From an uncultured Chitinophagales bacterium (GTDB taxonomy: Bacteria > Bacteroidota > Bacteroidia > Chitinophagales > UBA2359): a stretch of 35,344 nt of DNA. Below are positions 25,169 through 33,275 of the stretch, one piece after another. The position numbers and the translations under genes were made by a program. The stretch spans positions 1-35,344 of the forward strand of contig CALBCY010000005.1 in assembly GCA_937927195.1 (NCBI GenBank), in the 5' to 3' direction. The stretch's first letter is position 1, and every line of letters begins with the position of its first letter. The notes beneath the pieces were generated by a model, which was not told where the DNA came from, made no database searches, and saw only the letters and a list, made by a program, of their open reading frames with translations.

Positions 25169-25191
25169 GGGTTTTACACAATCTTTCCAAA

Positions 25192-26058
25192 TTACCGCTT
25201 AACTGTGAACACACGTGAAATGTTGAATCCAAAATGGATGTCACCATCTAACCAGTCCCCATTCGTTTCAGTCAAGAATCCCTTATCAGACATTGAAGTC
25301 GAATTGGTGAAATGCAATTGAAAAACATGCCCACCCGTTTCTATATCAAAACCGATTGAAAGAGAATTTTTAATATTATCTGCTACTTGATTAGGTAAAA
25401 TATAAAAATACTCAGCATTTATGGCAATTCTTTTTGTTAGTTTTTGTCTCAACGCAGCTCCTATGATGTAAACCAGATTGTTTTCATCTGCAGTGGCAAC
25501 TAAGTTTCTGTGAACCACTGTTGGAACCAATTCAAAACTTGTTCCTTTGCTTATTTTACTACCAATAATTAATTGGTGAACATAGGCTAAGCGGTGTTTA
25601 AAATCTATTTCATTATTGTCACTTCTTTTTATGGTCTTGGCAGTAATACCAGAAGCCCAAAGTATAGAAAGTGGGATATTCTTTTTTCCTTTCTGTTGAC
25701 GTAAAACTTTGGCCTTGAAAAATGCATCATAAGTTTTTTCAAAAGAATTCCTTCCTACTCCAACCATTAACCAATCATTGATTCCATAATCGAAGCCAAA
25801 TCGCATCGTTGCTTGATCCAAACCAAACAATTCGTAAGCACCTCCGTTCAATCGACCAAAACGGTGAGAAATTTTAAAGTCAAGAACTCCACCTGCCACA
25901 TTTTCAAGTGACTGTACATTTATAACCCTAGTGGTTTTAAAACTGGCCTCAACAAACTCTTGAGTTACTTCTTCTTCTCCCAACAGATCGAGTAAATCCT
26001 GAGATTGGACAAAAAGAAAGCTTAACATAGATAAGAAAACAAGTAATAATTTTTTCAT
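25192..26058 (-). CDS. DUF5777 family outer-membrane beta-barrel protein
   Basis: 288-residue exported protein. The frame can be read from 26115, but a complete intrinsic terminator (26085-26119) sits inside that extension. The ATG at 26058 starts a clean signal peptide (MKKLLLVFLSMLSFLFVQSQ). The mature start DLLDLLGEEE and the block ASFKTTRVINVQSLENVAGGVLDFKISHRFG are diagnostic of DUF5777. The rest alternates aromatic and polar residues as in a barrel of about 12 strands (LDQATMRFGFDYGINDWLMVGVG). Family members are Bacteroidota-specific and often lie beside YceI and c-type cytochrome genes, as here. Biochemical function is unknown. It could be a channel or scaffold for the neighbouring haem proteins. 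Confidence 0.88.
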   Translation of the reverse strand: MKKLLLVFLSMLSFLFVQSQDLLDLLGEEEVTQEFVEASFKTTRVINVQSLENVAGGVLDFKISHRFGRLNGGAYELFGLDQATMRFGFDYGINDWLMVGVGRNSFEKTYDAFFKAKVLRQQKGKKNIPLSILWASGITAKTIKRSDNNEIDFKHRLAYVHQLIIGSKISKGTSFELVPTVVHRNLVATADENNLVYIIGAALRQKLTKRIAINAEYFYILPNQVADNIKNSLSIGFDIETGGHVFQLHFTNSTSMSDKGFLTETNGDWLDGDIHFGFNISRVFTVKR

Positions 26059-26084
26059 ACAACATTTTATTAATTCATAGGAAT

Positions 26085-26119
26085 AAAAAAAAGCGGATGA
26101 GTAATTTTTTCTCATCCGC
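26085..26119 (-). terminator. Terminator between the YceI and DUF5777 genes
   Basis: On the minus strand GCGGATGAG (26119-26111) pairs with CTCATCCGC (26101-26093), followed by eight T (26092-26085). It lies 33 bases after the YceI stop codon and before the DUF5777 ATG, so DUF5777 is either read through at reduced level or has its own start. Confidence 0.92.
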
Positions 26120-26151
26120 CTTAATTATTTTTTTGTTACTTCAATCAGCGG

Positions 26152-26730
26152 TTATCTTTTAAAAACCTTGTAATCGATGTTAACTTTTACACTCATCTCT
26201 TCAGCGATGTTATCAACCACAACTGAAGGAATTTTTATATCATAATCGGCTGGTTTTACTGGAAATTCAGAAACAGCTTTAATTCCGCCATCGCCGTCTA
26301 CTTCCAATGTACCTTCTGCAGAAACTGCTTGGGTAACCCCATGGATTGTCAAATCCCCTTCCACACGTACATTATAAGTTCCGGCTTCTCCAAAATTCAC
26401 CTCATCAATATTGGCAATAGCTCCCTTAAAAATTGCTTTTGGAAACTCATCTGAATCCATGTAATTTTCATTGAAATGCTCTTGCATCAATGCCTTTTCA
26501 AATTCGAATGCTTTGATTAAAATAGCAAATTCCATTTTACCATTTTCTGAATCCAAAACACTTGTTGCCTTATGATTGTCGGCTTCAATGGTTTCAATTT
26601 TTGTCTCTGAGTAAAATGAAACATGTCCATCCTTTGTAAAATATTTTTCTCCGTTCTGAGCGATTGCGCTGATAGAACTAAAAAATACAATCAGACAGAA
26701 GCCAATTCCTAATCCCAATTTAGTTTTCAT
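26152..26730 (-). CDS. YceI family periplasmic protein
   Basis: 192 residues, with a signal peptide (about 1-25, ending SAIAQ). The mature protein is a lipocalin-like YceI domain, recognisable from GKMEFAILIKAFEFEKALMQEHFNENYM, then FPKAIFKG and VEGDLTIHGVTQ (about 124-135). YceI proteins form an extended barrel that binds long isoprenoids such as polyprenyl or ubiquinone-type chains. Some are linked to base-induced stress and some to respiratory chains. Here it stands in a series with haem proteins, which favours a role near electron transfer. The ATG at 26730 is clear. A 22-base tandem repeat lies in the 155-base gap upstream, and the gene is closed by an intrinsic terminator. Confidence 0.93.
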   Translation of the reverse strand: MKTKLGLGIGFCLIVFFSSISAIAQNGEKYFTKDGHVSFYSETKIETIEADNHKATSVLDSENGKMEFAILIKAFEFEKALMQEHFNENYMDSDEFPKAIFKGAIANIDEVNFGEAGTYNVRVEGDLTIHGVTQAVSAEGTLEVDGDGGIKAVSEFPVKPADYDIKIPSVVVDNIAEEMSVKVNIDYKVFKR

Positions 26731-26841
26731 ATTATTTGAAAATTTAGTTTACTATTAATTATAAAATGTTGTGCCTGTTTGATCCTTTAAACAACAATTG
26801 GTTTAACATTCCACAGGAATTCATTTCATCGGTTTTCAGCT

Positions 26842-26884
26842 ATTATTCAATTGTTCTGAACCCATTATTCAACTATTCTGAAGC
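26842..26884. repeat. 22-base tandem duplication
   Basis: ATTATTCAATTGTTCTGAACCC (26842-26863) is repeated as ATTATTCAACTATTCTGAAGC (26864-26884) with a few changes. It lies just after the OB-fold gene stop, in the leader of the YceI gene. Confidence 0.7.
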
Positions 26885-26885
26885 A

Positions 26886-27290
26886 TTATGAAGCATCGAC
26901 ACATCGAACAAGGACCACATCAGAAAGATAGCCCGTACAAATACCTTTCAATTTTATTTTTTGGCCCTTCTTATACTTGTTAATACTTTCATTGTCAAAC
27001 ATTTCACATGTAACTCCAAACATCATTCCACCGTCCATTGTCACGGTAACTTTACCTTCTTTATTTTTTGAAACATCTTGAACTGTTCCACTAACTTCAA
27101 CAACCTTGTCAAGATATTTACCATTAGCTGCCTTTTCATCGGTTTCAAACTCAGAAAACAGAGCGGCACAATTTAAAGTATAATCAGCCTTTCCTGCTCC
27201 TTCCAGCTCTCTATTGAATTCGCCATAAAAATAATAGGCAGCTCCGGCCAAAAGTAAAATTGCAAGCAATAAGAAGATAAGTCTTTTCAT
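26886..27290 (-). CDS. OB-fold (tRNA_anti-like) envelope protein
   Basis: 134 residues. An N-terminal hydrophobic segment (about 4-22, LIFLLLAILLLAGAAYYFYG) acts as a signal anchor; there is no lipobox. Residues 35-134 form an OB-fold of the tRNA_anti-like type: LNCAALFSEFETDEKAANGKYLDKVVEVSGTVQDV followed by KVTVTMDG and GQKIKLKGICTGYL. Such exported OB domains do not normally bind tRNA; their ligand is unknown. Three cysteines in the mature part could form a disulfide. The gene lies 51 bases after the cytochrome c gene, so the two are probably one transcript, and 155 bases before YceI. Confidence 0.75.
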   Translation of the reverse strand: MKRLIFLLLAILLLAGAAYYFYGEFNRELEGAGKADYTLNCAALFSEFETDEKAANGKYLDKVVEVSGTVQDVSKNKEGKVTVTMDGGMMFGVTCEMFDNESINKYKKGQKIKLKGICTGYLSDVVLVRCVDAS

Positions 27291-27341
27291 AGGATTGAAG
27301 TGTAATTGTTTATAAACTATCTTTTTTGTTCTATTGTTTAA

Positions 27342-27737
27342 TCAATTATCTAAAGCTCCCTCATCAATCCATTGCTGAATCAAATCTATTTGACTCGTTG
27401 TCAATTGGCCAGAAGGGGGCATTACGGATAAACCACCCGCCCCAGTCAAAACTTCAGGAAATTTATTAGAATCAACAAAGGATATTAAATTACTATGGCC
27501 CTCAAGAATCAAGCCCGCGCCAAAAACAGCATTGTCCACACTGTGACAACCATAACAATTCGTTTGTAAGATTGGAAGTATATTATCAGCAAATGAAGCT
27601 GTTTCAATCATCATGTCCTCAAACAAATCTTCTTCATTGTCGCTTGAGCATGAAAAAAACGTAGTAAACAAAACAAAGAAACTCATACTTAGAACCAGTC
27701 TTCTCATAGGAAAAAAATTCATCAAATTCAGTTGCAT
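27342..27737 (-). CDS. Monohaem c-type cytochrome lipoprotein
   Basis: 131 residues from the ATG at 27737. A later ATG at 27707 would give a shorter signal (MRRLVLSMSFFVLFTTFFSC) and is equally possible. The lipobox cysteine is residue 30. A haem c site CYGCH (C61, C64, H65) follows ILPILQTN. The distal ligand is probably M106 in VMPPSG, ahead of the LTTSQIDLIQQWIDEGA helix. This pattern is typical of small Bacteroidota and planctomycete cytochrome-like domains. The protein should be anchored in an envelope membrane facing the periplasm or surface and transfer electrons; its partners may be the neighbouring P460-like and YceI proteins. The coding assignment is sure, the start is not. Confidence 0.85.
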   Translation of the reverse strand: MQLNLMNFFPMRRLVLSMSFFVLFTTFFSCSSDNEEDLFEDMMIETASFADNILPILQTNCYGCHSVDNAVFGAGLILEGHSNLISFVDSNKFPEVLTGAGGLSVMPPSGQLTTSQIDLIQQWIDEGALDN

Positions 27738-27896
27738 TATATATCTATTTGTTTAAATATAGTTAATTAAGTACTTATAGAGTCAAAAATTAGCTTTTTT
27801 CATTTAATGTGTAATAAAATTCACTTTAACTAACTATGCTTCAGCTTATAATTGCCAATTAAATATACGATAACTATATATATTTACGGAAAATTC

Positions 27897-27947
27897 AAAA
27901 AAAAACGTTTGGCTCTTTAGGTCTTAAAAAGACCAAACCAAACGTTT
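27897..27947 (-). terminator. Terminator after the P460-like gene
   Basis: On the minus strand AAACGTTTGG (27947-27938 read in reverse complement) pairs with CCAAACGTTT, with an inner GGTCTT / AAGACC stem. A run of nine T on the transcript follows (A 27897-27905). It lies 13 bases after the stop codon. Confidence 0.9.
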
Positions 27948-27959
27948 ATTTAATTTTTC

Positions 27960-28481
27960 TTATTTAGAGAAAATATAATCTGAACTAGATGCAGCTGCAT
28001 GGCAGCTTCCACAAGCTTTGTAAGAAGAATCACCTCTTTCTGAATTACCATCTGCATCTTCGGCAATGGCTCCATTTTCAGCAAGAATGAAATATTCCCA
28101 GTTTCCAGCAGTAGCATCAAAATCAGCTCCTCTTTTCACCATCCCAAAATAAGCATTAACAAGAAGACTGTCTGCTGGATTGGAAGCTGCATTCGTCATG
28201 TGTTTAACAATTACAGAACCAACAGCGTATTCACCATCCTCTGGGTCCACACCATCTTTAAAGTAGATATTACGCACTATTGAAGAATCACTTCCTCCAT
28301 GAGCGGCTCCTAGAACCGCATTGTCTGTTCCCTGCTCAACAGCATCCAATGACCAAGTAGAAAAATTTGCAAATGTAGAATCAGTTGCTACAAATTCTTC
28401 ATCATCGTCTCCACAAGATTGAATGGTCAATCCAAACAATAGAGCTATGAACAAGCTTAATAAAAATCCATTTTTTTTCAT
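27960..28481 (-). CDS. Cytochrome P460-like haem lipoprotein
   Basis: 173 residues. Signal peptide and lipobox TIQSC (Cys23). The fold resembles the cytochrome P460 family: GAAHGGSDSSIVRNIYFKD (58-76), VGSVIVKHM (87-95), YFGMVKRG (111-118) and NWEYFIL (127-133). A haem c site CGSCH lies at 157-161, close to the C-terminus, as in P460 proteins. K93 or K116 could be the haem-crosslinking lysine known from the family; the sequence does not say which. Family members oxidise hydroxylamine or detoxify nitric-oxide-type species, but many Bacteroidota members are uncharacterised. It has a consensus promoter and its own terminator, so it is a single-gene transcript ahead of the cytochrome c gene. Confidence 0.85.
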   Translation of the reverse strand: MKKNGFLLSLFIALLFGLTIQSCGDDDEEFVATDSTFANFSTWSLDAVEQGTDNAVLGAAHGGSDSSIVRNIYFKDGVDPEDGEYAVGSVIVKHMTNAASNPADSLLVNAYFGMVKRGADFDATAGNWEYFILAENGAIAEDADGNSERGDSSYKACGSCHAAASSSDYIFSK

Positions 28482-28505
28482 GCGACAGTAAGTTTTAGGG
28501 GTTTA

Positions 28506-28537
28506 CAAAATTAAATACCAAACAAAAACAGATCAAA
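28506..28537 (-). promoter_or_regulatory. Consensus Bacteroidota promoter of the P460-like gene
   Basis: On the minus strand TTTG (28537-28534), a 20-base spacer, then TAATTTTG (28513-28506), a perfect TAnnTTTG. The ATG at 28481 follows 24 bases later. This is the best promoter match in the window. Confidence 0.7.
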
Positions 28538-28611
28538 TGTAAAAAATTAAGAAAATTGAAAACATCGGCTGGCCGACAGAATTCAAATAAGGATTTCACA
28601 AATGCTGAGGC

Positions 28612-28641
28612 ATCGACTTAAATCAACTTAAATCAACTTAA
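28612..28641. repeat. Three-copy 10-base tandem repeat (ATCAACTTAA)
   Basis: ATCGACTTAA, ATCAACTTAA, ATCAACTTAA in direct succession, just downstream of the glycosyltransferase gene. A small GC-rich hairpin TCGGC-TG-GCCGA lies nearby at 28565-28576. Confidence 0.75.
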
Positions 28642-28663
28642 TAATGTAATAATGAAGCATAAA

Positions 28664-30634
28664 TCATTGACCAAGAAAGCGTAAACCTTTCAAAACGGTA
28701 GCCAAATCTTGGTAAACGGAATATTCCCTTGCATATATTTGAAACAAACGCTCAATGGTCTTTTCATTTAAACCAGTAAGTTTTTCAGGATCAATTGGGC
28801 TCAAAACAGAAGGTCTTATTTTAGGAAGCTTTTCAAATTGATAATCGACAAAGCCTACCCAAGTCATTTTCCCAACTATTACCTTAAAACAGTTTTGTAA
28901 AAAGCTTAGGGGATTTTTGACAATAAATATAAAAACAGGAGAAAACAAAAGTAAAATTGCACTCATCAACAAATCAAAGACTCGTTTGTTTCTTTTTTGA
29001 GAAGGCTTAACTATTCGGTACAATTGTTCCGACAAATAATAATTGCCAGCATCATCTTTGGAATTACTTCCTATTATATGATGGCTGTTTTCAGCTACTA
29101 TTTTAAAATCAGTCAAATCTCCCAAGTCCTCCATAGATTTGAGAATTTGTTCAAACCTGAGATCCTTTGCTGAAAAAATCAACTCATTGATATTGTACAA
29201 ATTCATCAATTCACGCAAGTCTTTGAACTCACCCAATTTTTGTGGATGCTTATCTTCTATGAAATTTTCTGGATCGATGAAACCAATAAAATCCATATCC
29301 AGCCCAATGTCCAATAATAATTGTCGAATCCTATTTCCCTCCCCTACTGAAGCTACTATAGCCAGTTTAGTATTGTTTGAATTGTCAATGACTTGCTCTT
29401 TCTTGCTGACCAATCCAAACAATTGTCTCCAGCCTGAAAGCATAAATATCGACCACACTGCTGTCAATAGAATCATGGCTCTTGAAAACCGATAGGCTTC
29501 TGGCAAAAATCCATAAACAGCGGAGATTAGCAAAGCTCCAACCAATAAGCCACGAATCAATTTTTTCAAACTAAATGGACGATCGTAACCACCACTAAAA
29601 AACACAGCGACCAACCAAATGCCTATGTACAGCGGAACATTGACGCTCAAATATTCAGGACCATAATAAGAGGCTGCTCCTTTTACATTATTTGCATAAA
29701 CTTCTTTGATAAAATAAGATCCAGCAAATATAACAATGGCATCCAGTACCAAAGGTGTTAAAACCAAGACCAGTCTAAACAACAAAGCCAACATCGCTCT
29801 CAGGTAAATACCAACTTTTACCAATGAAGAGAACATCCAACTTTGCTGGCCTGCGAAATGTTTTTTTGCAAAAATTATCATGGCCAAGTAGAATATTCTC
29901 ACATAATTCAGGCTGCCCTTTTTGGTACTCTCTCCTTTATAATGGATAATCGAAGAATCACTAAAATAATAGTTTTGATAGCCTCCCTTTATGATCCGAT
30001 AAGAAAGATCGATGTCTTCCCCATACATAAAAAATTGCTCGTCCAACAATCCGACTTTGTCCAAAGCCTCTTTTCGCATAGCCATAAATGCTCCGGACAA
30101 AATTGGCACCTGGTGGTTCTGATTTTTATCGAGATAACCTAAATGATATTCATTGAAAGTTTTGCTTTTTGTAAAAATTTTAGACAGACCCAACATTTTA
30201 TACAATGACACTTTTGGTGTAGGGACACCTCGCTTTGATTCAGGCAGAAATTGACCTCTTCCATCTATCATCTTTATTCCGAGGGCTCCACAATCTGCAT
30301 GAGCATCCATGAATCGAAGAACCTCTGAAAAAGTATTTTCTCCAACAACGGTATCGGGATTCAAGAGCAAAACAAATTCTGCAGTAGAGATTCTTATCGC
30401 CTGATTATTGGCTTTTGAAAAACCTAAGTTCTCTTTGTTTGGGATAAAATGTAAATGGGGAAAGCTATCATTCATCAGTTGTTCTGAACCATCTGAAGAA
30501 TTATTGTCCACCACAAGGATTTCACAAGCAAATCCATTTGCATTCGCCGTTTCAACGGATTTCTCCGCTGCTTTTAAACAAAGCTCTAAAAATGGAGCAA
30601 CGTTATAGTTAACTATAATTATTGAGAGCTTCAT
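28664..30634 (-). CDS. Family 2 glycosyltransferase fused to a membrane sugar-transferase-like region
   Basis: 656 residues from the ATG at 30634 (an in-frame TTG at 30649 is rejected: MKLSIIIVNYN is the canonical start). Residues 1-235 are a GT2 domain of the rhamnosyltransferase-like type: VVDNNSSDGS (42-51), NKENLGFSKANN, the metal motif NPDT (92-95) and the acceptor-side motif GEDIDLSYR (205-213). A membrane part with about five segments follows (about 278-308, 332-350, 360-380, 385-403). Then comes a nucleotide-binding-like domain (about 420-520) as in WcaJ-type phosphoglycosyltransferases, and a stretch KRVFDLLMSAILLLFSPVF (548-566) that resembles their membrane-reentrant helix. The rest of the transferase catalytic domain is short and appears incomplete. 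It probably acts in surface polysaccharide assembly, and forms a transcript with the gene 49 bases upstream. Confidence 0.8.
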   Translation of the reverse strand: MKLSIIIVNYNVAPFLELCLKAAEKSVETANANGFACEILVVDNNSSDGSEQLMNDSFPHLHFIPNKENLGFSKANNQAIRISTAEFVLLLNPDTVVGENTFSEVLRFMDAHADCGALGIKMIDGRGQFLPESKRGVPTPKVSLYKMLGLSKIFTKSKTFNEYHLGYLDKNQNHQVPILSGAFMAMRKEALDKVGLLDEQFFMYGEDIDLSYRIIKGGYQNYYFSDSSIIHYKGESTKKGSLNYVRIFYLAMIIFAKKHFAGQQSWMFSSLVKVGIYLRAMLALLFRLVLVLTPLVLDAIVIFAGSYFIKEVYANNVKGAASYYGPEYLSVNVPLYIGIWLVAVFFSGGYDRPFSLKKLIRGLLVGALLISAVYGFLPEAYRFSRAMILLTAVWSIFMLSGWRQLFGLVSKKEQVIDNSNNTKLAIVASVGEGNRIRQLLLDIGLDMDFIGFIDPENFIEDKHPQKLGEFKDLRELMNLYNINELIFSAKDLRFEQILKSMEDLGDLTDFKIVAENSHHIIGSNSKDDAGNYYLSEQLYRIVKPSQKRNKRVFDLLMSAILLLFSPVFIFIVKNPLSFLQNCFKVIVGKMTWVGFVDYQFEKLPKIRPSVLSPIDPEKLTGLNEKTIERLFQIYAREYSVYQDLATVLKGLRFLGQ

Positions 30635-30683
30635 TCCAATTCTTGGCAATTAAAGGAATAACAAAATGATTGATTTCAAAATA

Positions 30684-33275
30684 TTAATTTAATCTGTATG
30701 CAAATACATTGTTGTCATTTCCACCAGCAATGACAACCTTTTCTCCTGTATCAAACAAATCATTTATCACAAATGGACTAGTGGCCTTTATAGGAAATCC
30801 GTCAACAATTTCGCCCGTAGCATTTAGCATATAAACTCTGTTCTCTACTTTACTAAACAAACCTATATTGGCTGGTTCAGATTTTGCGGATGGACAAATA
30901 AAAACACTTTCTATATCCCCTTCTATCGGACTGTCAAATATTTTCTCAACAGTATTAAATATAGACACAACATTTCCTTTTGTAAATATTAATTCTTCGG
31001 ACGCTCCACCCATAACATTCTCTGTCAAGAAAGCTGACTTAGCATCCAATGGCAAATATTTTTTAGAAAAATAACTGCCCTCTTGATTTACAGTAAAGGT
31101 TTTTCCATTTTCACAAGTTGCAATTACAACATCGAAACCTTCTCGTCTATCTATTTCAAGCTCACCAATAATTTTTGATTCAAGAGCAGCAACAAACTCA
31201 ATTTCACCAGAAACAGATACAAAACTAAGCGTCCCTTCATTGTTAACTGCAACAATAAACTTATTATTCTTTTGATTCAAAAATTTCATCTCTTTTTCTA
31301 CCAATCCTAATCCAATATTAGGCTGCCATCCGCTTAATGGTCTTCCCGTCAGATCATATCCATAAACCGTCTCATTGATACAAGGAACAAACAAAAAAGG
31401 CGTTGTTCCTGTAGGAATGAATAGAAGGCCGTTCGTTGCTTCTGTACTTAATCTAAGAGGAAAGTTGTCCAATGCCTCTCCGTATTTATCTATTACAAAA
31501 ATATGATTTCTAGTATTAAACACAAGCTGTTGCTCACCATTTTGATAAAAATCAACTGGATAAATTTCACTCAACAAAGGAGACTGCAATTCGATCTTCC
31601 AATTTTTTTGTCCATTAACGCCGATACTGTATAATGCATTGTTGTTGTCCTTAATTAATATTTCTTTGACGCCTGTGTTTTTATTTTTCACAATGGTCGG
31701 TCTGCCTTTGACTGGAGCGTCCAGTGCAACATTCCAGGCTTTGTTACTTCCTCCACTTCCATTTTGACTGCCAATATGGATCTGTCCATTGATATTTCCA
31801 GATTGATCAATATTCAATAAGGCAGGTGAAAAAACAGAATAACTTCCACCATGCTTAAGCAGACTCTTTTCGAATGATGGTGAGGCATCCAGCTTGAAAA
31901 ATTCATCTAGATATCGGGACTGCAAAATTACATTGGTGCCGCTTGCATATGTTTTCAAAAAGTCATCAATCCGTTCATCTAGACGAATTGACTGTTGATT
32001 AAGTATTTGATCCACCAAGCTTTCAATGGCGCTGATTGAATTGCCAAATACGACCGTATTGTTTATAACACCCAACCATGATTGTTGATAGAATTGAGCA
32101 ACTTCGTCGCTAACCAACAGATTTGCTAAGCTAGTACCATCCAGCTCTTCAAATTGAAATCCTCTGTAACGCAAAGGTTCTTTGCTAGAATCTTTTGTAT
32201 ACATTGAAATCAAATTATCAGCCCTTCTTTCATCTGAACAAGCCAGCACCAAACAGGAGCCAAAATTTTCACCTTGATTTTCTGGAATCACAAATGTCCA
32301 TTGCCCATCGAACCAAGGTGCTATGTACTTATTGAACAGGCTGTTTGGTTTGTTTCCTCCAATCTGTTTGGGATCACACTTTTGAAAGATGCTCAATCCA
32401 GAATTAAATGGAACACTGCCAGAATTGATCTCAGTCGCCAAATTATCTGATGCATTTACTTTTTTCATAAAAGCATCATTCTTGGAAGATTCGGGAATTT
32501 CACCTTCGACTGAAATTCCATTTTCGTTACAAGAAAAATTAGCAAAAATTGAAGAACCAAACTTTTTAAACTGATCAAAAACAAATTGATTTCCTGTTTT
32601 GGTAAATGAATTGCCGAGCAAAGTAATATTGTCCAAATTCAGATAGACTGCTGCATCTTTGTTCTTATAAGAACTTGAATTTAGATACGATGCAATTTCA
32701 CTCGTATTGTTAGCAACCTGAATCAATGCTTCTTCGATTAGGGTTGGATATTTACTGCAAATAATTGTTTGACCTGATTGAGCAATGCTCATGGAATGAT
32801 CTTCGTTCTTAAGTTCAAAAATTGTTCTGCCATTGAACTCGTGAGAAGAAATTTCTATGGATTTGTTTTTATCCAATTCTTGCATCAAAGTAGAAAGCCT
32901 ATAAAAGGATATAGAAGATGCCTTAAAATGAAATAGATAATCGTATTCATAAGGCGAGATCAAATGTAAACTTGCACAAATTGGGGTTTTGACAAAATCT
33001 TTACTGCTCGTTTTTAAAAAATCTGATATTATTTTTTGAGTAGATTCGAATTTAGAAACAAACTCAAAATGCTCAAGGTTATCTTTGTAGGATACATCTT
33101 TCAAGCCGTCCATCAATTTTACTGGATCTTTTAGGTAAACCACAGCTATATTGGAACTGGGTATGCTTTTGAACATAGCTTTAGCGCCAGAGAAATAGCC
33201 TGAGATATTGGTAAAAAATGTACCAATCAAAAGTAACAATCCAAGGATCAATATCAGGAGAATTGATTTTCGCAT
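30684..33275 (-). CDS. Membrane-anchored DUF3352-like protein with beta-propeller-like C-terminus
   Basis: 863 residues. One N-terminal membrane segment (about 5-28, ILLILILGLLLLIGTFF) anchors the protein. Residues about 35-500 resemble DUF3352, a poorly described exported family: IPSSNIAVVYLKDPVKLMDGL near the start, GRTIFELKNEDHSMSIAQSGQTIICSKYPTLIEEAL in the middle. Residues about 520-863 are a series of beta repeats of the PQQ/WD-like kind, with YSIGVNGQKNWKIEL, VFNTRNHIFVIDKYGEALDNFPLRL, GYDLTGRPLSGWQP and MLNATGEIVDGFPI, so a beta-propeller of six or so blades is likely. No enzymatic residues stand out. It lies 49 bases before the glycosyltransferase gene, so the two are probably co-transcribed. 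Function unknown. Confidence 0.7.
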   Translation of the reverse strand: MRKSILLILILGLLLLIGTFFTNISGYFSGAKAMFKSIPSSNIAVVYLKDPVKLMDGLKDVSYKDNLEHFEFVSKFESTQKIISDFLKTSSKDFVKTPICASLHLISPYEYDYLFHFKASSISFYRLSTLMQELDKNKSIEISSHEFNGRTIFELKNEDHSMSIAQSGQTIICSKYPTLIEEALIQVANNTSEIASYLNSSSYKNKDAAVYLNLDNITLLGNSFTKTGNQFVFDQFKKFGSSIFANFSCNENGISVEGEIPESSKNDAFMKKVNASDNLATEINSGSVPFNSGLSIFQKCDPKQIGGNKPNSLFNKYIAPWFDGQWTFVIPENQGENFGSCLVLACSDERRADNLISMYTKDSSKEPLRYRGFQFEELDGTSLANLLVSDEVAQFYQQSWLGVINNTVVFGNSISAIESLVDQILNQQSIRLDERIDDFLKTYASGTNVILQSRYLDEFFKLDASPSFEKSLLKHGGSYSVFSPALLNIDQSGNINGQIHIGSQNGSGGSNKAWNVALDAPVKGRPTIVKNKNTGVKEILIKDNNNALYSIGVNGQKNWKIELQSPLLSEIYPVDFYQNGEQQLVFNTRNHIFVIDKYGEALDNFPLRLSTEATNGLLFIPTGTTPFLFVPCINETVYGYDLTGRPLSGWQPNIGLGLVEKEMKFLNQKNNKFIVAVNNEGTLSFVSVSGEIEFVAALESKIIGELEIDRREGFDVVIATCENGKTFTVNQEGSYFSKKYLPLDAKSAFLTENVMGGASEELIFTKGNVVSIFNTVEKIFDSPIEGDIESVFICPSAKSEPANIGLFSKVENRVYMLNATGEIVDGFPIKATSPFVINDLFDTGEKVVIAGGNDNNVFAYRLN

